A DNA stretch of 5,415 nucleotides from Bacteroidales bacterium (GTDB lineage: Bacteria > Bacteroidota > Bacteroidia > Bacteroidales > GCA-2748055): NCBI GenBank assembly GCA_029934875.1, contig JAOZLK010000346.1:1-5415 (forward strand). Direction: 5' to 3'. The position numbers and the translations under genes were made by a program. A model generated the notes under the pieces. It saw only the letters and a list, made by a program, of their open reading frames with translations, ran no database searches and was not told the DNA's origin. Positions 1 to 5,415 of the stretch are shown here, in pieces; position 1 is the first letter of the stretch; each line of letters begins with the position of its first letter.

Positions 1-2
1 AG

Positions 3-776
3 CACCTGCTTGCGAACATGGAGGCAGATCAGGATACCATCCGGACAAGCCGCATTTTCGCCACACTTCCCGGAATACCGCTTTTATCTCTTTCATTCTA
101 TGCCCTCATCAGAAGTTTCACTGAAGTATTGTCAAGAAAAGTATGGAAGTCATTTACCATCCTGTACTTCATCCTTTCTTTTCTTGGACTCTTATTATAT
201 GGAATATGGGCAGTGCGGTTCACCAGGCTTGAGCAGGGAGACCACCAGCTCTTCATCCTGCTTCAGCGATGGATTTTTTCAGGATTTCTGATTGCCACCT
301 ACCTTGCCCTGTTCGTGATGTCCATGGTTTTCTCAAGAAAAATGGTGTTTCACCAACGCAGATTTGCGCAGATTTCAGGATGGATTTATTTACTGTATAT
401 GATCCTTAGCTGCTCCGCCTTTCTGCTCTCAGGGATACATGAATTGTTCCCCTATGTTTTCATCATGTTCTTTCTTTCCTGGCACCTGATCCCCATCCTC
501 TTCATGAGCCTCTACCTGGAAAAATATCATAGTGATAAAACCACACTCCATACGGATTTCGAAGTATTACTGGATTCCTTCACCCGGAAATTTGAAATTT
601 CGAAAAGAGAAAGGGAAGTGATTCAGTTGATAAGTAAAGGACTTTCAAACCAGGAAATATCTGATGCATTATTTATCTCCCTGCAAACAGTCAAAGATCA
701 CACCCACCGGATCTTCACCAAAACAGGTGTGAAGAACCGGGTTCAACTAAGCAACCTGATACGCTCACAAGACTGA
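3..776 (+). CDS. Membrane-anchored LuxR-family transcriptional regulator (5' end outside window)
   Basis: This looks like a DNA-binding regulator tethered to the cytoplasmic membrane. The reading frame is open to the left edge, and the first ATG (position 18) has no ribosome-binding site and sits inside a plausible soluble loop. The gene therefore probably begins upstream and is partial here. Counting from that ATG (252 residues), hydrophobic helices lie at about 15-33, 46-67, 86-105, 121-140 and 145-166. A charged linker follows, then a GerE/LuxR helix-turn-helix at about 190-249: the SKREREVIQLISKG helix, the NQEISDALFIS turn and the TVKDHTHRIFTKTGVKNR recognition region. There is no receiver domain. 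One or two further membrane helices are expected upstream. The membrane part may sense a signal or a partner, but neither ligand nor targets can be read from sequence. The stop is four bases before the next gene, so the two are probably co-transcribed. The HTH call is firm; the role is inferred. Confidence 0.85.
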   Translation, partial: HLLANMEADQDTIRTSRIFATLPGIPLLSLSFYALIRSFTEVLSRKVWKSFTILYFILSFLGLLLYGIWAVRFTRLEQGDHQLFILLQRWIFSGFLIATYLALFVMSMVFSRKMVFHQRRFAQISGWIYLLYMILSCSAFLLSGIHELFPYVFIMFFLSWHLIPILFMSLYLEKYHSDKTTLHTDFEVLLDSFTRKFEISKREREVIQLISKGLSNQEISDALFISLQTVKDHTHRIFTKTGVKNRVQLSNLIRSQD

Positions 777-780
777 GACC

Positions 781-1281
781 ATGAAAAGAAGAGAGAAGGT
801 CCTGGAAATACTGGATGAACTGAACATTGATTATGACATTCATGAGCACCCCCCGGTGCCCACAGTTGAGGAGGCACTACCCTACTGGGATAAGATCGAT
901 GCTACCCATTGTAAGAACCTCTTTTTCAGAAACCATAAGGGAAATCGTCACTATCTTGTGATTTTGCGGCACGACCGCCTGTTAAATATCCGGGACCTGG
1001 AACAGCGTCTGAAGCAGGGAAAGATATCCTTTGCCTCGCCGAAACGCATGGAGAAATACCTTGGTTTGTCGGGTGGATCGGTTTCGGTTTTCGGACTTAT
1101 CAACGACAGTGAAAACCATGTCCACCTTTTCCTGGATGAGGCTCTGGAAAAGGCAGAGAAAATAACATTTCACCCCAACGAAAATACCTCCACCCTGGGT
1201 ATCTCCAGGTCTTCCTTCCTGGCTTTCCTCCAGTGGAGTGGAAACTCTTATGAATTTATTAAACTGTATGATGACGAATAA
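781..1281 (+). CDS. Free-standing aminoacyl-tRNA deacylase, YbaK/ProXp-ala (PrdX) type
   Basis: This 166-residue single-domain cytosolic protein belongs to the INS/YbaK superfamily that edits misacylated tRNAs. The closest match by eye is the ProXp-ala/PrdX group (prolyl-tRNA synthetase associated domain), which hydrolyses Ala-tRNA(Pro). Visible hallmarks are an N-terminal helix (1-20), the HEHPPVPTVEEA segment (21-32), the KNLFFRN strand with the conserved Lys at position 45, the glycine-rich loop GGSVSVFGLIND (98-109), and the FHPNENTSTLGIS segment (130-142) with a conserved His at 131. The length is typical. One oddity is that the loop, normally GXXXP (such as GSVSP), reads GSVSV with Val103 in place of Pro. 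It starts four bases after the regulator stop and lacks a clear Shine-Dalgarno. There is no adjacent proS. Family assignment is secure; the tRNA substrate is inferred. Confidence 0.9.
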   Translation: MKRREKVLEILDELNIDYDIHEHPPVPTVEEALPYWDKIDATHCKNLFFRNHKGNRHYLVILRHDRLLNIRDLEQRLKQGKISFASPKRMEKYLGLSGGSVSVFGLINDSENHVHLFLDEALEKAEKITFHPNENTSTLGISRSSFLAFLQWSGNSYEFIKLYDDE

Positions 1282-1302
1282 CTTATCTTAAAATAGTTGA
1301 AA

Positions 1303-1680
1303 ATGGAAACAAGAAACATGAAACAACACATCTCCTTTGTGGGCGCCATCCATATAGGATTTGGAATTCTGGGCCTGCTGGGAGCCCTGACGGTATTTAT
1401 CATCTTCAATTTTGCCGGTGGCTTCGTGGAAACTGAAGCATTTGCTAACGAGATTCTCCAATTCATTGGCGGAATAATTTCTCTATTAATTATGTTTTTT
1501 GCCAGCCTTGGTATTGTTGGTGGAATCGGCCTGTTTTCGTACAAGCCATGGGCCCGCATCCTGGTAATGATCGTATCTGCAATCAATTGCCTGAACATAC
1601 CCATCGGAACAGCCAAAGGGGTATATTCCATCTGGGTGCTGATGCAAAAGGAGACCATGGAGTTATTTGATCTATCCTGA
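1303..1680 (+). CDS. Small integral membrane protein of unknown function
   Basis: This is a 125-residue hydrophobic protein with no function I can assign. From the chosen start, hydrophobic segments lie at about 11-38, 51-79 and 84-114. The last is interrupted by PIGT at 100-103 and may be a helical hairpin, giving three or four membrane passes. Between helices two and three is a SYKPWAR segment (79-85), and the end reads GVYSIWVLM before a short cytoplasmic tail. The KPWAR, then N-x-P-x-GT, then Y-x-x-W-V-L layout resembles small membrane proteins I recall from Bacteroidota genomes. Three starts are possible: TTG at 1297 (127 aa), ATG at 1303 (125 aa) and ATG at 1318 (120 aa, MKQHISF). No Shine-Dalgarno decides between them. 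ATG 1303 is chosen as the first ATG, but 1318 begins close to helix one and is equally plausible. It lies 21 bases after the deacylase gene, probably in the same operon. Confidence 0.72.
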   Translation: METRNMKQHISFVGAIHIGFGILGLLGALTVFIIFNFAGGFVETEAFANEILQFIGGIISLLIMFFASLGIVGGIGLFSYKPWARILVMIVSAINCLNIPIGTAKGVYSIWVLMQKETMELFDLS

Positions 1681-1706
1681 TCCGGGAGTTGGGAGAGATT
1701 GTACTA

Positions 1707-3488
1707 TTAATACCTGACCCGCTCCCTATAGTGGGTGTGGAGCAATTCGTGCGATTTATGTCCAAGGGGCTCACCCAGAAAATCTTTATAGATCCCAACT
1801 ATTTCTGGGTTTTCGTGCGATTTCCTGATAGCCATTGACATATCCTCAGCGTAGATTGCCTCGGTACGCTTTCTACGGATCTCCTCGTTGGTTGGAATGG
1901 GTTGTCCTCCACCACCCAGGCATCCACCCGGACAGGCCATTACCTCGATGAAGTGTACATTGATTTCTCCACTTTTAACCCCGTCCATCAATTCCCTTGC
2001 GTTGACCAGGCCATGAGCAACGGCACATTTCAGCTCTACACCATTGAGAAAGCTCCACTCCTCCTTGCAGTCCTCAATTAGAACAGAGGCTTGCTTGACA
2101 CCCTCCATTCCACGAACCGGAATAATGTTCAGACCTTCAAAGGGAACCTCCCTGCCCGTTACAATTTCATAGGCTGTTCTCAGGGCGGCTTCCATTACAC
2201 CCCCTGTGGCACCGAAGATCACCCCCGCCCCGCTTGAAACTCCCATAATGCTATCATACTTATCCTCCTTTAGATTAATGAACTCCACACCCGCCTGTTT
2301 GATCATTCTTGCCAGTTCCCGGGTGGTCAGTACATAGTCCACATCCTTGTATCCGCTTGAGCGCATTTCAGGCCGATCTGCCTCATACTTTTTAGCTGTA
2401 CAGGGCATAATGGAGACACTCACAATATCCTTGGGGTCCAATTTCCTGTTCTTTGCATAATAGGTTTTAGCCAGTGCTCCGAACATTTGTTGAGGAGACT
2501 TGCAGGTGGAAACATTTGGGAGGTACTCCGGGAAGGTGTGCTCAATGAACTTGATCCAACCGGGTGAACAGGATGTAGTCATAGGGAGCGCCACATCAGG
2601 ATCCTTATCAACCAGGGCCTTTTTCAACCTGGTCAACAACTCTGTACCCTCCTCCATAATGGTCAGATCGGCTGTAAAATCTGTATCCAGTACAGAATCA
2701 AAACCAAGCCGCTTCAGGGCAGCAACCATTTGACCTGTCACCCTCTTGCCCGGTTCGAGTCCTAATTCTTCACCCAGGCCAACCCTGACGGCCGGTGCAG
2801 TCTGAACCACCACATGTTTGTCGGGATCCAGAATGGCATCCCAGACTTCATCCAGGTAGGTCCTTTCCACAAGGGCTCCGGTGGGACAACGGTTTATACA
2901 CTGTCCACAGTTGGTACAGATTACCTCCGCCATGGAAAGATTCTCGAAGGTGCTGATTTTCTGATGTTCTCCCTTGTAAGCCACGGTAAGCGCATTGACC
3001 CCCTGCAGTTGTTCGCAGGTTCTTACACATCGCTGGCAACGAATGCACTTGCTATCGTCTTTCTGAATAGAAGGCGAAAAGCGGTCGATGGTATAGTCCT
3101 TTATGGTGTTCAGATCCAGAAAAATATGATCCCCTACGGCAAACTCATTGGAGAGATCTTGCAGCTCACATTTTCCGTTTTTATAACATTTAGTGCAGTC
3201 GGCATTGTGCTCTGAAAGCAGTAACTCGATAATGTGTTTGCGCGCCGAACGTACCTTTAAGGAGTTGGTCAGGACCTGCATCCCATCACTAACCGGTGCC
3301 GCACAGGCAGCAACCAGGGCTTTGGCTCCAAGCTGTTCCACCACACAAACCCTGCAATTCCCGGCCACACAGAGGTCGTCGTGATGACAAAGTGTCGGAA
3401 TCCTGAAATTTAAATGCTTGGCAGCTTCCAGGATGGTGGTTCCTTCGGGAACTTTCACCAACATGCCATTTATGGATAAACTTACCAT
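1707..3488 (-). CDS. hydA: NADH-dependent [FeFe] hydrogenase, catalytic subunit HydA (HndD-like)
   Basis: This 593-residue catalytic subunit interconverts H2 with protons and electrons. Domains in order: an N-terminal plant-type [2Fe-2S] ferredoxin (C34, C45, C48, C62); a His-ligated [4Fe-4S] site (H94, C98, C101, C107); two bacterial-type [4Fe-4S] clusters (C148/C151/C154/C158 and C191/C194/C197/C201); the H-cluster domain (about 225-530); and a C-terminal small-subunit-like segment (about 540-593, with KSHENP and ELLHTHY). The H-cluster motifs are L1 TSCSPGW (305-311), L2 MPCTAKKYE (361-369) and L3 EVMACPGGCLGGGGQP (515-530; C519 and C523). Proton-path residues matching CpI E279, E282, C299 and S319 are E280, E283, C307 and S327. 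The odd point is that the residue equivalent to CpI ligand C300 is Ser308, and an extra Cys329 lies in STCKSPQQ. All other motifs and the overall length are intact, so it does not look like a pseudogene. It is the last gene of the operon, 24 bases after hydB, with an A-rich spacer and no Shine-Dalgarno. There is no signal peptide, so it is cytosolic. HndD is an equivalent name. Confidence 0.96.
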   Translation of the reverse strand: MVSLSINGMLVKVPEGTTILEAAKHLNFRIPTLCHHDDLCVAGNCRVCVVEQLGAKALVAACAAPVSDGMQVLTNSLKVRSARKHIIELLLSEHNADCTKCYKNGKCELQDLSNEFAVGDHIFLDLNTIKDYTIDRFSPSIQKDDSKCIRCQRCVRTCEQLQGVNALTVAYKGEHQKISTFENLSMAEVICTNCGQCINRCPTGALVERTYLDEVWDAILDPDKHVVVQTAPAVRVGLGEELGLEPGKRVTGQMVAALKRLGFDSVLDTDFTADLTIMEEGTELLTRLKKALVDKDPDVALPMTTSCSPGWIKFIEHTFPEYLPNVSTCKSPQQMFGALAKTYYAKNRKLDPKDIVSVSIMPCTAKKYEADRPEMRSSGYKDVDYVLTTRELARMIKQAGVEFINLKEDKYDSIMGVSSGAGVIFGATGGVMEAALRTAYEIVTGREVPFEGLNIIPVRGMEGVKQASVLIEDCKEEWSFLNGVELKCAVAHGLVNARELMDGVKSGEINVHFIEVMACPGGCLGGGGQPIPTNEEIRRKRTEAIYAEDMSMAIRKSHENPEIVGIYKDFLGEPLGHKSHELLHTHYRERVRY

Positions 3489-3512
3489 GATATTTAGTTT
3501 TTCGATTTTCGT

Positions 3513-4673
3513 TTAGTAAATGATCTCTTCCTTGAAATTCTCCACGATGGATCCAAAAGCATTTCCCACCGATTGACCCAGTCCGCACTTGGAAGCCCGT
3601 TTCATGGTTTTCGCCAGTTTAACCAGCTCATCCAGGTATTTGGAGTTCTTTTCTCCGCGCTTTACAGCCTCAACACCCTTCAGGAGCTGCTGGCACCCTA
3701 TCCTGCAGGGTGAACACTGTCCGCAGGACTCTTCGGTAAAGAAATCAAGGTAATTATGAAGCACATTGTACATGGAACGAGACGAGTTAAACAACTTCAT
3801 GGAACCACCTGTGGGGACACCTTCGAATCCAATGATGGTCTCGTCAAATCGTTTCCTGGGAACGCAGAATCCTGAAGCGCCCCCGACCTGGACTGCTTTG
3901 GTATCACCATCACCAAAATCATTTACAAACTGGTCTACGGTCATCCCAAGTTCCAGCTCAAATATCCCTGCTTTAGGCGTATCTCCTGAAATGGAGAATA
4001 CCTTTGAACCCCTGGAGTCTTTGGTTCCAAGTTCCCTGAAATGGGGAGCTCCGTAATTCATGATCATTACCGTATGCACCAGGGTTTCCACATTGTTTAT
4101 TAAAGTAGGTTTTCCAAAAAGTCCTGATGTGGTGGGATAGGGAGGTTTATTTCGGGGCTCACCCCTTTTTCCTTCAATGGATTCAAAGAGTGCACTTTCC
4201 TCCCCACATATGTAAGCACCACTTCCCAGTCGGATCTTAATATGAAAATTCTGATTGAACTCATCCATTGTTCTGTGAAACTTTATCAGCTCCTCATTGA
4301 GTTTCGGCACAAGGAACTTGTACTCACCCCTCAGGTAAACAAATCCCTTTTTAGCACCAACTGCCCTTGCAGCAATGGCCATACCGCAAAATACTTTTCC
4401 GGGCACCTGGTCGAGGATTTCACGGTCTTTGAATGTTCCGGGTTCTCCCTCATCCGCATTACAAACAATATATTTTACAGGATCCTTTTCCTTTGCTGTA
4501 AACCGCCATTTCAATCCCGTGGGAAATCCGGCACCGCCACGGCCTTTCAGGTCAGAATCCAGAATCTCCTGACAGATTGCATCTGGATCCATATTTACGA
4601 TCTTCTTCAGGACATCTATACATTCGATCTTTTCGAAAATAAGATCTACCCTTTTTATATGCTTTGATTTCAT
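3513..4673 (-). CDS. hydB: NADH-oxidising FMN subunit HydB (NuoF/HndC-like, minimal form)
   Basis: This 386-residue NuoF-family flavoprotein should bind NAD(H) and FMN and link the nicotinamide pool to the hydrogenase. The glycine-rich nucleotide motif KGRGGAGFPTGLKW spans 43-56, the FMN-region motif CNADEGEPGTFKDR spans 71-84, and a second conserved block GSGAYICGEESAL spans 150-162. An SLBB-like region is at about 224-275. The C-terminal [4Fe-4S] site uses C317, C320, C323 and C363 (ESCGQCSPCRIGC, then SKCGLGQ). C327 is an additional Cys where I expect Thr or Ser in relatives. Bifurcating HydB and HndC proteins carry an N-terminal thioredoxin-like [2Fe-2S] domain and a C-terminal 2[4Fe-4S] ferredoxin domain; both are absent here. 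Coding stops about 20 residues after the last cluster ligand, as in minimal NuoF. The ends are clean (start 20 bases after hydC, stop 24 bases before hydA), which argues for a naturally compact subunit rather than a truncated gene. Confidence 0.95.
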   Translation of the reverse strand: MKSKHIKRVDLIFEKIECIDVLKKIVNMDPDAICQEILDSDLKGRGGAGFPTGLKWRFTAKEKDPVKYIVCNADEGEPGTFKDREILDQVPGKVFCGMAIAARAVGAKKGFVYLRGEYKFLVPKLNEELIKFHRTMDEFNQNFHIKIRLGSGAYICGEESALFESIEGKRGEPRNKPPYPTTSGLFGKPTLINNVETLVHTVMIMNYGAPHFRELGTKDSRGSKVFSISGDTPKAGIFELELGMTVDQFVNDFGDGDTKAVQVGGASGFCVPRKRFDETIIGFEGVPTGGSMKLFNSSRSMYNVLHNYLDFFTEESCGQCSPCRIGCQQLLKGVEAVKRGEKNSKYLDELVKLAKTMKRASKCGLGQSVGNAFGSIVENFKEEIIY

Positions 4674-4693
4674 ACTGTAGGTGTTTTCGGTGT

Positions 4694-5164
4694 CTATTGC
4701 TTAATATATTCCCGTAATATTTCCGTCACCTTCGGTGGTGTCAGCTCAATATAAGGCGTATCGTTGATGAGCATGGCTGGTGCCTTATGACACCATCCAA
4801 TGCAATTGGCCTCAAGCAGGCTGAACTTACGATCGGGGGTGGTCTCGCCCAGTTTCACCTTCAGGATCTCCTCAATGGTAGCCAGTATTTCATTCTTGCC
4901 TTTCATGGCACATGAAATGGTTTTACAAATCCTGATCACATACTTGCCCCGGGCTTGGGTATCGAGAAAAGTATAAAAGGTCGCAGTTCCAAATACATCG
5001 GCTGCAGATATATTCAGTTCTCTGGCCACATCGATCATATCCTGTTTGGATAGGAAACGGTTGCGAACAACCAGATCCTGCAAGATGGGAAGTAGGCTCT
5101 CACGGGACCGACCATGCTTGTTGGCCAGCTCCTTTACTAGTTCATTTTCAATAATCATCTCCAT
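4694..5164 (-). CDS. hydC: [2Fe-2S] subunit HydC (NuoE/HndA-like)
   Basis: This is a 156-residue homologue of the 24-kDa (NuoE) subunit of complex I and of HndA/HydC. An N-terminal helical bundle (about 1-60, including DVFGTATFYTF at 56-66) precedes a thioredoxin-like fold. That fold carries one [2Fe-2S] cluster on C80, C85, C121 and C125 (ICKTISC, then EANCIGWC). The length is typical for the family. It should sit beside the FMN of HydB as an electron-holding or relay cluster. It is the first gene of the operon. The ATG is preceded by a weak GAG about four bases upstream; an in-frame ATG two codons downstream is an alternative start. No further clusters, signal peptide or membrane segment are seen. 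Followed by NuoF-like hydB and [FeFe] hydA, it is clearly a hydrogenase subunit rather than part of a complex I operon. The alternative name is HndA. Confidence 0.95.
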   Translation of the reverse strand: MEMIIENELVKELANKHGRSRESLLPILQDLVVRNRFLSKQDMIDVARELNISAADVFGTATFYTFLDTQARGKYVIRICKTISCAMKGKNEILATIEEILKVKLGETTPDRKFSLLEANCIGWCHKAPAMLINDTPYIELTPPKVTEILREYIKQ

Positions 5165-5219
5165 GAGCTCAAGAATAATTTAGTGTAATTCGTTGTTTTT
5201 TAGTTGTTTAATGTGTTAT

Positions 5220-5235
5220 TGTTATTGTTTTCACA
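5220..5235 (-). promoter_or_regulatory. Candidate Rex or CRP/FNR-type operator, promoter-proximal
   Basis: On the minus strand this reads TGTGA-AAACAA-TAACA, one mismatch from the perfect dyad TGTGA-N6-TCACA shared by the Rex (TTGTGAA-N4-TTCACAA) and CRP/FNR-type consensus sequences. Its TAACA half also matches the TTAACAA half of clostridial Rex sites. It lies about 55 bases before the hydC start, where binding could block early transcription. The match was found by eye in AT-rich DNA, so chance occurrence is possible. Confidence 0.35.
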
Positions 5236-5246
5236 TAAAGATCGGA

Positions 5247-5254
5247 TAAAATTA
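5247..5254 (-). promoter_or_regulatory. Weak candidate Bacteroidota -7 element for hydCBA
   Basis: On the minus strand this reads TAATTTTA, one base from the Bacteroidota -7 consensus TAnnTTTG. It sits between the two candidate operators. The best upstream match to the TTTG -33 element is ATTG at 5281-5278, 23 bases away, somewhat longer than the usual spacing of about 19-21. Transcription would begin near 5240, giving a leader of about 75 bases. This is a tentative call. Confidence 0.2.
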
Positions 5255-5263
5255 GACTTTTTG

Positions 5264-5279
5264 TGTGATTTATATAACA
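5264..5279 (+). promoter_or_regulatory. Candidate Rex or CRP/FNR-type operator, distal
   Basis: On the plus strand this reads TGTGA-TTTATA-TAACA, the same half-site pair as the proximal site but in opposite orientation, with centres 44 bases apart. It is nested in a wider TTGT-N12-ACAA dyad (5261-5280). The inner flanks fit Rex less well than the proximal site. Assignment to a regulator is inference. Confidence 0.3.
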
Positions 5280-5415
5280 ATACAATGTATATTTTACTCA
5301 CACTTCATAAATACATATCGATTCTAAATAAAAATAGCACGCTTTTTGCTGTATAAGAATGGATTATACCACACCTTTCTAAATAAGAAAAATATTATAA
5401 GGAAAATAAACTAGG

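Larger units (their letters stand above)
5165..5415 (-). other. AT-rich upstream region and leader of the hydCBA operon
   Basis: About 250 bases without a credible gene on either strand, much richer in A+T than the coding regions around it. It should contain the promoter of the minus-strand hydCBA operon and possibly that of a divergent gene beyond the right edge. Read in the operon sense, the leader next to hydC has a 40-nt stretch with no G (5231-5192), rich in CAA and AACA units. Two TGTGA-N6-TAACA dyads and an isolated 6-bp inverted repeat (GTATAA-N7-TTATAC, 5351-5369) also lie here. No Shine-Dalgarno, riboswitch or terminator fold was recognised. Confidence 0.6.

Noticed and set aside
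18..20. ATG at 18 as the true start of the LuxR-type regulator
   Set aside because: The frame stays open to the window edge, there is no ribosome-binding site, and relatives of this architecture usually have further membrane helices before this point, so the gene is more likely cut by the window.
1248..1658. Open frame of 136 codons on the minus strand opposite the small membrane protein gene
   Set aside because: It is antisense to a well-supported hydrophobic protein and its composition (many Pro, Ile, Arg and Met residues, no domain) is that of a mirror frame.
1684..1726. Possible bidirectional terminator hairpin (GGGAG...GGG pairing with CCC...CTCCC)
   Set aside because: The stem is broken by a bulge and has a 24-base loop, and no T tract follows in either direction. 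It also overlaps the last hydA codons.
2560..2577. Reading the altered L1 motif as a sign that hydA is a pseudogene or a sequencing error
   Set aside because: The frame, length and all other cluster motifs are intact, and Ser (TCA) is two changes from any Cys codon.
2814..3215. Plus-strand open frame of 133 codons inside hydA
   Set aside because: It lies fully antisense to the Fe-S cluster region of hydA, whose motifs are unmistakable, and its own translation shows no family features.
4242..4667. Plus-strand open frame of 141 codons inside hydB
   Set aside because: It is antisense to the FMN/NADH motifs of hydB, with no recognisable domain and no start signal.
4694..5164. Assigning hydC and hydB to a complex I (nuoEF) operon
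   Set aside because: No other nuo genes are present and the next gene is an [FeFe] hydrogenase in the same operon, so they are hydrogenase subunits.

Overview
The window looks like a chromosomal stretch from an anaerobic, fermentative member of the Bacteroidota (Bacteroidales/Marinilabiliales-like). This is an inference. The start codons lack clear Shine-Dalgarno sequences and are preceded by A-rich leaders. The first gene is a multi-pass membrane protein ending in a LuxR-type helix-turn-helix, an architecture common in that phylum. The window also carries an NADH-linked [FeFe] hydrogenase. No rRNA, tRNA, mobile element or CRISPR array is visible.

Layout. Positions 3-1680 hold three closely spaced plus-strand genes: the 3' part of the membrane-anchored LuxR-type regulator (open to the left edge), a free-standing YbaK/ProXp-ala-type aminoacyl-tRNA deacylase, and a small integral membrane protein. 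Converging on them, with only 26 bases between stop codons, is a three-gene minus-strand operon at 5164-1707. In transcription order it is hydC (NuoE-like [2Fe-2S] subunit), hydB (NuoF-like FMN/NADH subunit) and hydA ([FeFe] hydrogenase catalytic subunit), with gaps of 20 and 24 bases. Upstream of hydC is about 250 bases of AT-rich non-coding DNA. It holds two TGTGA-N6-TAACA dyads (Rex- or CRP/FNR-like) and a 40-nt G-free leader segment.

How the genes work together. HydC, HydB and HydA should form a soluble heterotrimer. NADH is oxidised at the FMN of HydB, electrons pass through the Fe-S relay to HydA, and protons are reduced to H2 at the H-cluster, regenerating NAD+ during fermentation (or the reverse). 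No hydEFG maturation genes are in the window, so they must lie elsewhere. The plus-strand genes have no evident functional link to the hydrogenase.

Points worth a second look: (1) HydA has TSCSPGW in place of the L1 motif TSCCPxW, so the position that normally ligates the [4Fe-4S] part of the H-cluster is Ser, and an extra Cys appears 21 residues later. (2) HydB is a minimal NuoF without the N-terminal [2Fe-2S] and C-terminal 2[4Fe-4S] domains of electron-bifurcating HydB, which suggests a ferredoxin-independent, NADH-dependent enzyme. (3) The paired dyads upstream of hydC suggest redox control. (4) The deacylase has Val in place of the conserved Pro of its GXXXP loop.
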